Shown in pieces: positions 32,718-40,472 of a stretch of 64,000 bases of DNA; position 1 is the first letter of the stretch, and each line of letters opens with the position of its first letter. Source of the DNA: Bryobacterales bacterium (GTDB taxonomy: Bacteria > Acidobacteriota > Terriglobia > Bryobacterales > Bryobacteraceae); assembly GCA_020847045.1 (NCBI GenBank), contig JADLCT010000088.1, positions 1-64,000 on the forward strand. Direction: 5' to 3'. The notes under the pieces are model-generated. The model was not told where the DNA came from. It made no database searches and saw only the letters and a list, made by a program, of their open reading frames with translations. The position numbers were made by a program, and so were the translations under genes.

Positions 32718-32771
32718 ACCGCATCGGAATGTGTGATTCGTAGCTGAGAACCATTCCGATGCGGTTTTTTT
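32718..32771 (+). terminator. strong intrinsic terminator
   Basis: A 14-bp perfect stem (32718-32731 pairing with 32752-32765) around a 20-base loop, followed by seven T (32765-32771). It works only in the + direction; on the other strand the stem is followed by CCGCCCC. No + strand protein gene precedes it for 3 kb, so it most likely ends a non-coding transcript. Confidence 0.85.
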
Positions 32772-32805
32772 GTGTCCCCACGCCCTGCCGTGGCGGCATC
32801 CGGGC

Positions 32806-33099
32806 CTACCAGGCCAGCGTTCCCGTGCGCGGCGTCTCTTCCGGGTTCGGCAGATACACCGTGTGGCACTTCTCGCAGCGGTAGATTTCGGCATCCTGAC
32901 CGAACTGCCGCTTCAACTCGTCGCCGAAAAAGAACCAGCGTTTCAGATGGCCGGCGCAGAGCTTGCCTTTTTCGTCCTTCTCATTGCACGCCCTCATGCG
33001 GGGCGCGCGCCGCTTCACTTTGGTGCCATCGGACAAGCTCCCCACATCGACGGCCTGAAGGATCTCCCGCTTGGCTTCGGCGTATTTTGGATTCGCCAT
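32806..33099 (-). CDS. small zinc-ribbon-like protein of unknown function
   Basis: A 97-residue protein. Two Cys pairs look like a split zinc ribbon: Cys38 and Cys48 (ACNEKDEKGKLC, with His51 close by), then Cys75-x2-Cys78 (YRCEKCHTVYLPNPEE). Between them lies a short aromatic stretch (KRWFFFGDELKRQFG). The spacing suggests a single metal site. Function is unknown; such domains bind nucleic acid or partner proteins. The codon use and position resemble the neighbouring genes, so it is probably real. Confidence 0.7.
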   Translation of the reverse strand: MANPKYAEAKREILQAVDVGSLSDGTKVKRRAPRMRACNEKDEKGKLCAGHLKRWFFFGDELKRQFGQDAEIYRCEKCHTVYLPNPEETPRTGTLAW

Positions 33100-33141
33100 G
33101 ACGTTTCGCTGACCGGATCATAGCATAGCTGCCGGGCGCAC

Positions 33142-33501
33142 TTAACTGATGTAACGGCCGAGGATGGCGGGCAATGAAGAGGAGAAGACGCTGCGGGGCA
33201 GCACCTCGGTGAGGCCCACCTCCTGCGCCTCCCGCATGAGCCCCGCCTGCACATGGGAGAGAAACGCCACCACGGGCACCGCGCGAAGGCTCTCCTCGGC
33301 GCGCAGCGCGCGGGCCAGCTCCAGGGGATCAAAGCCGCGGTCGTTCAGATCGAGCAGAACCAGCGCCGCGCCGTCCCGCGCGGCTTCCACCGCTTCGGCG
33401 GCCGTGCGGGCCATCTTCAGGGCCGCGCCGGCGCCCTTGACGGCGTCATGCACCTTGGCGAGGAAAAAGATGTCGTTGATGGCGGCGACCACGGTAGGCA
33501 C
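33142..33501 (-). CDS. response-regulator receiver-like protein, partly degenerate
   Basis: A single-domain CheY-like protein of 119 residues. The phospho-acceptor position is Asp51 in ALVLLDLNDRGFDPLELARAL. The acidic pocket at the N-terminus is reduced (AINDIFF keeps one Asp, where CheY has two), the switch Ser/Thr region is present as PVVAFLSHVQ, and the conserved Lys is replaced (EVLPRSVF). It may therefore be a pseudo-receiver that works without normal phosphorylation. No histidine kinase is nearby. Confidence 0.72.
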   Translation of the reverse strand: MPTVVAAINDIFFLAKVHDAVKGAGAALKMARTAAEAVEAARDGAALVLLDLNDRGFDPLELARALRAEESLRAVPVVAFLSHVQAGLMREAQEVGLTEVLPRSVFSSSLPAILGRYIS

Positions 33502-33531
33502 ATCTCTGATGGTAGCTGAGCGGCGGGGCTC

Positions 33532-34329
33532 TCACCGCTCGCGCGTCTGCAGCCGCCCGTCCTTGATCCTCTGGCCCAAACCGCATTCCCACTTGCCGAA
33601 CGGATTCACAAAGCAGTTGAAGACGCTTTCGTTATCACTCCACTGAATAGAGTAGGTGTAATAGTCCGTCTTGGTCCAGCGAACGAGGGCCGGAAAGAGC
33701 TTGTGGCCCGAGAGCCCGCACCCGAAATCTTCACGGGGGATACAGTCGCGGGAATTGCCGATTTCAAGCGAGTGGATGTCGACCTTGATAGAACGCTCCG
33801 TCGCCTGCTGCGCTTGTACTTCGAACAAGCAACGGATCACTTTCGCGAGGAGTTGTGGATCCGGCCGGCTGCCTTGGGCAACCTTCGGCTGATCGATCGG
33901 GCACGCGAGAATCCCCTGAGGCCGTTCCGCGGGAGGCCGAGCCGGGGCGGCGGCCGGAGTGCCGGCCGCGGGGGCCTTCGCCTGAGGAACTGGCGCGCGA
34001 GGCGGAGCCTCAGCCGCGGCGGGCGCGGTTGTGGGAGCGGGCTGAGCGGAGGGGCGGAGCCACTTCGCGGCCGACTGGAATGGAATCCCGATCTTGCGGC
34101 CTCCGTTGTCCGTCGCCGCATCGGTGGCGACGATCACCTCCCGCGCCTCCGCGTCGAGTGACTTCACGGTGCCGGCCCGCCACATGCCGCGCTCCGGCGC
34201 ACCCGCCATGATCACGTCGACCTCCACGCGGTCGCCCGGCTTGTACCGCACCGCTTGTCCAAGCAATGCGAACGCTCCGGCCGCCAACATCAGCGTCACC
34301 GCGACTTTGCCGGTCCGTCTGATTTTCAT
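33532..34329 (-). CDS. secreted protein of unknown function with Pro/Ala-rich linker
   Basis: About 265 residues from the ATG at 34329 (MKIRRTGKVAVTLMLAAGAFALLGQA is a Sec signal). Residues 28-85 form a small beta domain (YKPGDRVEVDVIMAGAPERGMWRAGTVKSLDAEAREVIVATD), recalling Tudor/Agenet-like barrels. A linker of about 50 residues rich in Ala and Pro follows. The C-terminal 130 residues contain five Cys (ACPIDQ, RCLFEVQ, RDCIPREDFGCGL, FNCFVNPFGKWECGLG) and may be disulfide-bonded. No family was recognised. The 200-base gap before zwf (34330-34533) shows no gene. Confidence 0.65.
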   Translation of the reverse strand: MKIRRTGKVAVTLMLAAGAFALLGQAVRYKPGDRVEVDVIMAGAPERGMWRAGTVKSLDAEAREVIVATDAATDNGGRKIGIPFQSAAKWLRPSAQPAPTTAPAAAEAPPRAPVPQAKAPAAGTPAAAPARPPAERPQGILACPIDQPKVAQGSRPDPQLLAKVIRCLFEVQAQQATERSIKVDIHSLEIGNSRDCIPREDFGCGLSGHKLFPALVRWTKTDYYTYSIQWSDNESVFNCFVNPFGKWECGLGQRIKDGRLQTRER

Positions 34330-34533
34330 TCGACGGATTATACTCAATTTCGCTCCCGGATCCGGATGCCATTCCTGCTTCAGGACAATCCGCTTCCACC
34401 CGGTCAGCGCGTTGTGTGTCCGTAGCGTTATCGGAGGCCGCGCCGTGCGGATCGGAAGGAGGACGGGCGGAGAGACTCGCAGCCTGGCATGGCAGCCGGA
34501 TAGGGCTTCGCCCCAATGCTACCGTGTTAGGGA

Positions 34534-36075
34534 ATGGCGAGCTCCAACCCTTTCTCAGACCCGCTCCGGTTTGAACGCCAGGTGCGGCCGTGCGCGCTGG
34601 TGATCTTTGGCGCCAATGGCGACCTGACGAAACGCAAGCTGGTGCCGTCGCTCTACCGTCTGGCCTTCGAACGCCGGCTGCCGACCGGCTTCGCCATTGT
34701 CGGCAACTCGCGCACGGAGATGAGCGACGAGGAGTTCCGCGAGAAGATGCGCGCCAGCGTGCGGCAGTTCCTGGAAGAGAGCCCGTTTGACGAAGACGTG
34801 TGGCGCGACTTCTCCCGCGGGTTGCACTACGTTTCCGGCGACCTGCGCGATCCGGGCTGCTATCAGCGTCTGGCGGACAAGCTCGGCGAGATCGAGCGCG
34901 CGCAGCTCACCGGCGGCAATGTTCTGTTCTATCTGTCCACGCAGCCCAGCCACTACGAGGCCGTTGTGGAGGGGCTGGGCGGCGCTGGCTTGCAGCGCTC
35001 CCAAGCCGGCGGCTGGCGGCGTCTGGTGGTGGAAAAGCCGTTCGGGCACGACCTGGACAGCTCGCGCCTGCTCGATCACGCCGTGCACAAGGTGTTCCCC
35101 GAGGAGGATGTCTACCGCATCGATCACTACCTGGGGAAGGAAACCGTCCAGAACCTGCTCGCCTTCCGCTTCGGCAACGGCATCTTCGAGCCGCTGTGGA
35201 ACCGCCGCTATGTGAACTCGGTGCAGATCACGGCGGCCGAGTCGATCGGCGTCGAAGGGCGCGGGGCGTACTACGAAGAGGCGGGGGCGCTGCGCGACAT
35301 GATCCAGAATCACATGTTGCAGATTCTGGCCACCGTCGCCATGGAGCCGCCAGCGCTGTTTGAAGCCGCCGCCGTGCGCGACGAGCGGGCCAAGCTGCTG
35401 CGTTCGATTCACGTAATGAGCCACGACGAGGTTGCCGCGCACGCCGTGAAAGGGCAGTATGGTCCGGCCAACGTGGGCGGGCGCGCGCTGCCGGGCTTCC
35501 GCCAGGAAGAGGGCGTGAATCCGCAGTCGCAAACCGAAACCTACGCGGCGGCCACCTTCTTCATCGACAACTGGCGTTGGGCGGGCGTGCCCTTCCACGT
35601 GCGCAGCGGCAAGCGTCTGGCCAAGCGCGTCACCGACATCGCCATTCAGTTCAACGCCGCGCCGCACCGCGTGTTCAGCGGTCTGCCCGGCGGGGCGGGG
35701 ATGAGCGAACTGGCGCCCAATCTTTTGATCCTGCGCGTGCAGCCCGAGGAGGGCATCTCGCTGCGCTTTCTCTCCAAACAGCCGGGCAGTGGAATGAAGC
35801 TGCGCCCGGTGTCGATGGATTTCAACTATGGCTCCAGTTTCGGAATGCGCTCGCCCACGGCCTATGAGACCCTGCTGGTGGACGCGCTGACGGGCGACGC
35901 GACGCTGTACTCGCGGCAGGACATGGTGGAGGCGAGCTGGCAGGCGGTGATGCCGGTGCTCGAAGTTTGGGGCAATACGAAGTTTGATTTTCCGAACTAC
36001 GCCTCGGGCACATGGGGCCCGGCGGCGAGCGATGAGATGCTGGCGCGGCGCGGGCAAGCCTGGAGGGTTCCGTAA
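34534..36075 (+). CDS. zwf: glucose-6-phosphate 1-dehydrogenase
   Basis: A 513-residue enzyme that oxidises glucose-6-phosphate to 6-phosphogluconolactone, making NADPH at the entry of the pentose phosphate pathway. The dinucleotide motif is LVIFGANGDLTKRKLVPSLYRL. The substrate and catalytic signature is YRIDHYLGKETVQNLLAFRF (His is the base). Then come FEPLWNRRYVNSVQITAAE and, near the C-terminus, VPFHVRSGKRLAKRVTDIAIQF. Full length. It leads the operon zwf-opcA-pgl; its stop shares a base with the next start (TAATG). Confidence 0.97.
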   Translation: MASSNPFSDPLRFERQVRPCALVIFGANGDLTKRKLVPSLYRLAFERRLPTGFAIVGNSRTEMSDEEFREKMRASVRQFLEESPFDEDVWRDFSRGLHYVSGDLRDPGCYQRLADKLGEIERAQLTGGNVLFYLSTQPSHYEAVVEGLGGAGLQRSQAGGWRRLVVEKPFGHDLDSSRLLDHAVHKVFPEEDVYRIDHYLGKETVQNLLAFRFGNGIFEPLWNRRYVNSVQITAAESIGVEGRGAYYEEAGALRDMIQNHMLQILATVAMEPPALFEAAAVRDERAKLLRSIHVMSHDEVAAHAVKGQYGPANVGGRALPGFRQEEGVNPQSQTETYAAATFFIDNWRWAGVPFHVRSGKRLAKRVTDIAIQFNAAPHRVFSGLPGGAGMSELAPNLLILRVQPEEGISLRFLSKQPGSGMKLRPVSMDFNYGSSFGMRSPTAYETLLVDALTGDATLYSRQDMVEASWQAVMPVLEVWGNTKFDFPNYASGTWGPAASDEMLARRGQAWRVP

Positions 36076-37052
36076 TGGCGGCGGCGATTCAACCGGAGAA
36101 GATCCTGAAGGATCTGGGCGAGCTGTGGGTGAATCTGGGCCGCGACGCCGGGGGCGCGGGCGTGTTGCGCGCCTGCGCGATGACCCTGATCGTCATCACG
36201 CTGGATTCCGAGGGCGATGCCGTCAGTGAAACCGTGGCCAAGCTGATGCGCGTGCATCCGAGCCGCCTGGTGATGCTGCGCGTGAAGCCGGGCGGCGAGC
36301 CGCTGCTGAGCGAGCGCGTGGTGGCGCAGTGCTGGATGCCGTTCGGCGGCCGGCAGCAGATCTGCTGCGAGCAGGTGGAGATCACGGCGGCCGAGTCCGT
36401 GCTGGACGAGGTGCCGGCCGTGGTGCGGGCGCTGGAGGCGCCGGATCTGCCGGTGGTGATCTGGACGCGCGTGCCGGGGCTGCTGCACAGCGCGGGCTGC
36501 TCGCCGCTGCTCGATCTGGCCCACAAGGTGATTGTCGATTCGGCGGGCTGGCCGCGCACGCGCGACAAGGTGAGGGCGATCCGCAACGGCCTGCGCACGC
36601 GCCTGGTGGCGGACCTGGAATGGACGCGGCTGACGCGGTGGCGCCAGACGCTGGCGCAGGAGTTTGACAACCCGGCCTACCTGAGCCGCCTGGGCGAGAT
36701 CGGCCGGGTTGCCGTCGAGTATGACGGTGAGTTCGCACCCTTGCGGGCGTTGTACCTGGCGGGCTGGCTGAGAAAGGCGCTGGGCGAACGCGTGGCCATC
36801 ACGCTGAGCGCCCTCGGACAGGCGTCGCCTCCGCGTCTGCACTCGGTTACGCTGAGCGGAGGCGCGATGAGCTACCGCATGAACGTGGAGGTGTCGCGCG
36901 CCGCCGAGATGCGCATCTGCGACCAGCGCAGCGCCCACCCGTTGATGCCCACGCTGGACGAATATGAACTCATGCGCGAGGAGTTGAGCATCACGGGACG
37001 CGATCCCGCCTTTGAAGCCTCGCTGGCATTCGCGGAGGAGCACGGACAGTGA
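36075..37052 (+). CDS. opcA: glucose-6-phosphate dehydrogenase assembly protein OpcA
   Basis: A 325-residue OpcA-family protein. Recognisable parts are LRACAMTLIVITLDSE, HPSRLVMLRVKPGG, DEVPAVVRALEAPDLPVVIWTRVP, VDSAGWPRTRDKVRAIRNGL and DLEWTRLTRWRQTLAQEFDNP. OpcA is an allosteric activator of G6PDH in cyanobacteria and is also common in actinobacteria. Here it is wedged between zwf and pgl with overlaps on both sides, so it clearly belongs to this operon and probably tunes NADPH production. Confidence 0.93.
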   Translation: MAAAIQPEKILKDLGELWVNLGRDAGGAGVLRACAMTLIVITLDSEGDAVSETVAKLMRVHPSRLVMLRVKPGGEPLLSERVVAQCWMPFGGRQQICCEQVEITAAESVLDEVPAVVRALEAPDLPVVIWTRVPGLLHSAGCSPLLDLAHKVIVDSAGWPRTRDKVRAIRNGLRTRLVADLEWTRLTRWRQTLAQEFDNPAYLSRLGEIGRVAVEYDGEFAPLRALYLAGWLRKALGERVAITLSALGQASPPRLHSVTLSGGAMSYRMNVEVSRAAEMRICDQRSAHPLMPTLDEYELMREELSITGRDPAFEASLAFAEEHGQ

Positions 37053-37777
37053 AGGGACACTACTGGGTGTACATCGACGCGGCGACGGCGGCCGCGGCGG
37101 CGGCCACGCACATCGCCGAGCGTCTGGACGAGGCGGTTCGCGACCGCGGGCGCGCCACGCTCGCCGTGAGCGGTGGCAACAGTCCGAAGCCGCTGTTCCG
37201 CGAGCTGGTGAAGACGGGCGTTGATTGGAACGCCATCCACCTGTTCTGGGCCGACGAGCGGGCCGTGGGCCCCGAAGACGAGGCATCGAACTACGCCATG
37301 GCGCTGGAGTATCTGATTCGTCCGGCCGGAATTCCAGCGGCGAACCTGGTGCGCGTGGAAGGCGAGAGGGGCGCGCCGGAGGCGGCGGCTCTGTATGAGA
37401 AGGCCCTGCGGACCGCTTTTCCCGGCGCGGCCGTCCCGGTGTTTGACGTGATTCACCTGGGCATGGGTCCCGACGCGCACACGGCGAGCCTGTTTCCGGG
37501 CGATCCCCTGGTGCGGGAGCACCACCGTCTGGCGGCGGCCGTGCGCGCGCCCAAGCCTCCGCCGGACCGCGTGACGCTGCTGCCCCCGGTGCTGCACAAA
37601 GCCCGCTGCGTGACGGTATTCGCGCCGGGGGCCGACAAGGCCGGTGCGCTGAAGCAGGTGTTTGAGGGCGCGCGGAACCCATCCCAGTACCCGGCGCAGA
37701 TTCTGGATGCCCGCACGGCGGAAACCGTCTGGTTCCTGGACGAGGACGCCGCCGCGGAGTTGCGCCCGCAGAACTAA
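37049..37777 (+). CDS. pgl: 6-phosphogluconolactonase
   Basis: A 242-residue DevB-type enzyme that hydrolyses 6-phosphogluconolactone, the product of Zwf. It starts with GTG overlapping the opcA stop (GTGA). Motifs are LAVSGGNSPKPLFRELV, HLFWADERAVGPEDEASNYAMALEYLI, and FDVIHLGMGPDAHTASLFPGDPLV, which holds the sugar-phosphate site. VTLLPPVLHKARCVTVFAPGADKAGAL follows. Full length. It ends 7 bases from the convergent J-domain gene, with no room for a terminator. Confidence 0.95.
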   Translation: MKGHYWVYIDAATAAAAAATHIAERLDEAVRDRGRATLAVSGGNSPKPLFRELVKTGVDWNAIHLFWADERAVGPEDEASNYAMALEYLIRPAGIPAANLVRVEGERGAPEAAALYEKALRTAFPGAAVPVFDVIHLGMGPDAHTASLFPGDPLVREHHRLAAAVRAPKPPPDRVTLLPPVLHKARCVTVFAPGADKAGALKQVFEGARNPSQYPAQILDARTAETVWFLDEDAAAELRPQN

Positions 37778-37784
37778 ACCGCGG

Positions 37785-39167
37785 TCAGGGCGAGCGCCGG
37801 CGGACCAGCGTAGCCGAGCCTGAGACCAGCCGCGCCTCGCGGCCCGGCTCCGTGGTGTGCCAGGTCAACTGAAGCTGGTCATCGCTGAGGGAGTGTAGAC
37901 GCACCTGCCCGCGCGCGCCGCCGTTGCCCGACCAGGAGTATGAGCCGCCCGATTCCTGGTGCTCCCCTTCGAACTGAAACTGCACCTCGGGTGAGATCGG
38001 CTGATCGGCAACCCGGTAGCGGGCATTCAAGCGTCCCTTGAGGAGTCCATTGGCGCTGCGCACTGTAAGTTCAATAAATTCTGGCAGGTATCCTCGTGAT
38101 GCGGAAGTGGATCGTGAGGTTGGCAAATAGAACCACAGTCCGTCCCGCGGCCACCTCTCCGGCGCGGGAGGAGGCGCCGGTGTTTGAGCCAGAATCCCGG
38201 GCGCAGACGGCAGTACGCCCGCTTCCGGCCGGGTGATCTCTAGAGGAGTGATCGCCGTTTGCGGTGCGGCGGGCCGGGGTGGCATGATCACCGGTACGGG
38301 AAAGGCCGCAGCCACGCGGGGAGCGGCGGAGGCGGTTCTGGGAGAAGGGGCGGCCGTTCTGCGCGCTGGTTCCGCACGGGCGGGTTTAACGCCCCGTTCA
38401 GCCGCGCGGATGGCGGCGGCGGCGGCGACGGTGGGTGCGGGCGCAGGTTTCCGTTGGGTCAGCTTTGCGGCGGGCGGGCGGACCGGCCCGAGAGTCCAGT
38501 AGATCACCGCCAGACCTGCCAGCGTGGCCCCGATCCACAACAGGTTCCGGCGCAGCCAGGCGAGGTTGGCCCGGCGCAGCAGTGGCGCGAGCATCGCCAG
38601 CCACCAAGGCGCGGGACCGCAGCTTCCGGATTGGCCCGACGCGTGAGGATGGCCCGGCAAGGGCGCATGTCCCGGCGCCGCCTCCTCATCGTAGATCCGC
38701 CGTTGGCGTGGATCGCCCAGCACGGCATAGGCGGCGTTGATCCTCTTTAAGGTCGTCTCCGCCAGACCTTTCGTGTACTGATCGAGGATTTGATCTGGAT
38801 GCAATAGACGGGCAAGGGCCTTATGAGCCTGCTTTATTTCGTCCTGCGTCGCGCTTGCGGACACGCCAAGATCGTCGTAGAGTGACAAGCCTCTGCTTTC
38901 CTCAAATCTGTAGTGTCCTCGGGTGGAGGGAATTCGCCCCATTTTTCCTGTTTCCCGCTCCTCTCGCTGGAGGGATTCGATGCGGGGCGGGATGACCGGC
39001 GCCGGGGCTGACCGCCCAGGACTCGCCGGCGCGCCAGAGAGCGCCGTCAGGCCGGGCAAACCGGGGTCGAACTCTTTGCGAATCTTCTGTAAAGCGATCG
39101 CTCGCCGTTCGTCGGGCGAGCGGTTGGGCGGCGGGACGCCCCAGTCATCCAATAGACGTTTGGCCAT
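37785..39167 (-). CDS. J-domain (DnaJ-like) membrane protein with large Ala/Pro-rich linker
   Basis: About 460 residues from the ATG at 39167 (MAKRLLDDWGVPPPNRSPDERR); the frame also extends upstream. The J domain lies at about residues 93-165: SLYDDLGVSASATQDEIKQAHKALARLLHPDQILDQYT with the essential HPD tripeptide, then LKRINAAYAVLGDPRQRRIYDEE. A hydrophobic span follows (LLWIGATLAGLAVIYWTLGPV, about residues 213-233), then 110 residues of Ala/Pro/Arg-rich linker and a C-terminal beta domain (LWFYLPTSRSTSASRGYLPEFIELTV...VQFQFEGEHQESGGSYSWSG). J proteins stimulate DnaK ATPase; the membrane anchor suggests a local, envelope-linked role. Confidence 0.85.
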   Translation of the reverse strand: MAKRLLDDWGVPPPNRSPDERRAIALQKIRKEFDPGLPGLTALSGAPASPGRSAPAPVIPPRIESLQREERETGKMGRIPSTRGHYRFEESRGLSLYDDLGVSASATQDEIKQAHKALARLLHPDQILDQYTKGLAETTLKRINAAYAVLGDPRQRRIYDEEAAPGHAPLPGHPHASGQSGSCGPAPWWLAMLAPLLRRANLAWLRRNLLWIGATLAGLAVIYWTLGPVRPPAAKLTQRKPAPAPTVAAAAAIRAAERGVKPARAEPARRTAAPSPRTASAAPRVAAAFPVPVIMPPRPAAPQTAITPLEITRPEAGVLPSAPGILAQTPAPPPAPERWPRDGLWFYLPTSRSTSASRGYLPEFIELTVRSANGLLKGRLNARYRVADQPISPEVQFQFEGEHQESGGSYSWSGNGGARGQVRLHSLSDDQLQLTWHTTEPGREARLVSGSATLVRRRSP

Positions 39168-39359
39168 GGGTTGGGTTGAACGGCAGCCTACAGCGAAGGT
39201 GGAGGGAATGATTGCAATTCTCGATCTAAACAAATGAAACCACGCAATTTATAATTTCAAATCCTTTGTCACGGCCAGGCCGTAGCCGCGTGGCTGTGAC
39301 AGCGCGCTCCAGGTTGTGCGCAAATGGTAACGGGATGCGCCGGATGGCATCCAAACAGA

Positions 39360-40409
39360 ATGAGTGTAATGACGAACCTGCACCTTCCGGCTTTGTCGCT
39401 GGCCTTGTCCCTTCTTGCTCCGTTGCTCTCCGGGCAAACGCCTGCCGCGAGCCCGGCGCAGACGCCAGCGGCGAACCCGGCGCAAGACACCATCCGCGTG
39501 GATGTGCCGGTGGTGTTCGTGCCCGTCACCGTATCGCGCCAGGAGGGCGGCTACATGGACGGTCTGGCCGCGTCCGACTTCCAGTTGACCGACAACGGCC
39601 GGTCCGTCCCGTTCGATTTGACCACCACCGACACGTTGAGCGCGCCCCTGGCGCTGGTGGTGGCCGTGCAGACCAACGAGGGGGCCATGACGGCGCTTGA
39701 GAAGATTCGCAAGGTGGGCAGCGTGGTGCGGGCGCTCATCAGCGGGCAGCGCGGCTCGGTGATGGTGCTCGGCTACGGCGGCGAGGTGCGGACCATCCAA
39801 ACGTGGACGCGCGACGCCAACGATCTGTCCATCGCCTTCCGCTCGCTGAAGCCGCAGTGGACGGCCAAGGCGCGTATGCTGGACGCCGTCCAGGAGGGCA
39901 TCGGGCTTTTGGCGCGGCGCGCGCCCGAGGAGCGGCGCGTGCTGCTGGTGATCGGCGAGACAAAGGACCGCGGCAGCAAAACCGGTTTGCGCGAGGTGGC
40001 CGAGGCCGCGCAGCGCGAGGGGGTGATCATTCACGGCGTCACCTATTCGGCCTACACGACCGCCTTCACAAAGAAGGGCGCGCAGACGCCGGGCTCCTCC
40101 ACCGGCGGCTTCAATGTGCTGGGGCTGTTCACCGAGGTGGGCCGGCTGGGCAAGGAGAATACGATGGAGGCGCTGGCGCTGGCCAGCGGCGGGCGGCGGC
40201 GCGGCTTCACCACGCAGGACGGCCTGGAGGAGGAGTTGGGCCGCGTGGGCGAAGAGATTCACAGCCAATATCTGCTCAGCTTCACACCGGTGTCTCCCCA
40301 GCCGGGCTTCCACCAGTTGCTTGTGACCGTGAAGAACCGCAAGGACGCCCTTGTGCGGACGCGGCCGGGTTACTGGGCGGGCGAGACGGCGGGCCAGACG
40401 AAGCCGTAA
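39360..40409 (+). CDS. secreted VWFA-domain protein of the acidobacterial family (TIGR03436 type)
   Basis: About 349 residues from the ATG at 39360. A signal peptide is followed by ASPAQTPAANPAQ. The first domain is the short N-terminal beta module of this family (IRVDVPVVFVPVTVSRQEGGYMDGLAASDFQLTDNGRSVPFDLTTTD). The VWFA fold follows (APLALVVAVQTNEGAMTALEKIRKV). The canonical MIDAS DxSxS is not intact (VAVQTNEGA), so metal binding is doubtful. SQYLLSFTPVSPQPGFHQLLVTVKNRKDALVRTRPGYW is the usual end. The family is abundant in Acidobacteria; its role is unknown. Confidence 0.87.
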   Translation: MSVMTNLHLPALSLALSLLAPLLSGQTPAASPAQTPAANPAQDTIRVDVPVVFVPVTVSRQEGGYMDGLAASDFQLTDNGRSVPFDLTTTDTLSAPLALVVAVQTNEGAMTALEKIRKVGSVVRALISGQRGSVMVLGYGGEVRTIQTWTRDANDLSIAFRSLKPQWTAKARMLDAVQEGIGLLARRAPEERRVLLVIGETKDRGSKTGLREVAEAAQREGVIIHGVTYSAYTTAFTKKGAQTPGSSTGGFNVLGLFTEVGRLGKENTMEALALASGGRRRGFTTQDGLEEELGRVGEEIHSQYLLSFTPVSPQPGFHQLLVTVKNRKDALVRTRPGYWAGETAGQTKP

Positions 40410-40472
40410 GAAGTAGCGGCGCTGGCGCGGGCCTGTGCGCAACGCTATCCTGTACGCCGGGGGTAGACCGGC

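Noticed and set aside
32381-32771. SRP RNA, tmRNA, RNase P RNA, 6S RNA or a known riboswitch
   Set aside because: The conserved blocks of these RNAs were not found, and no + strand gene follows that a riboswitch could control.
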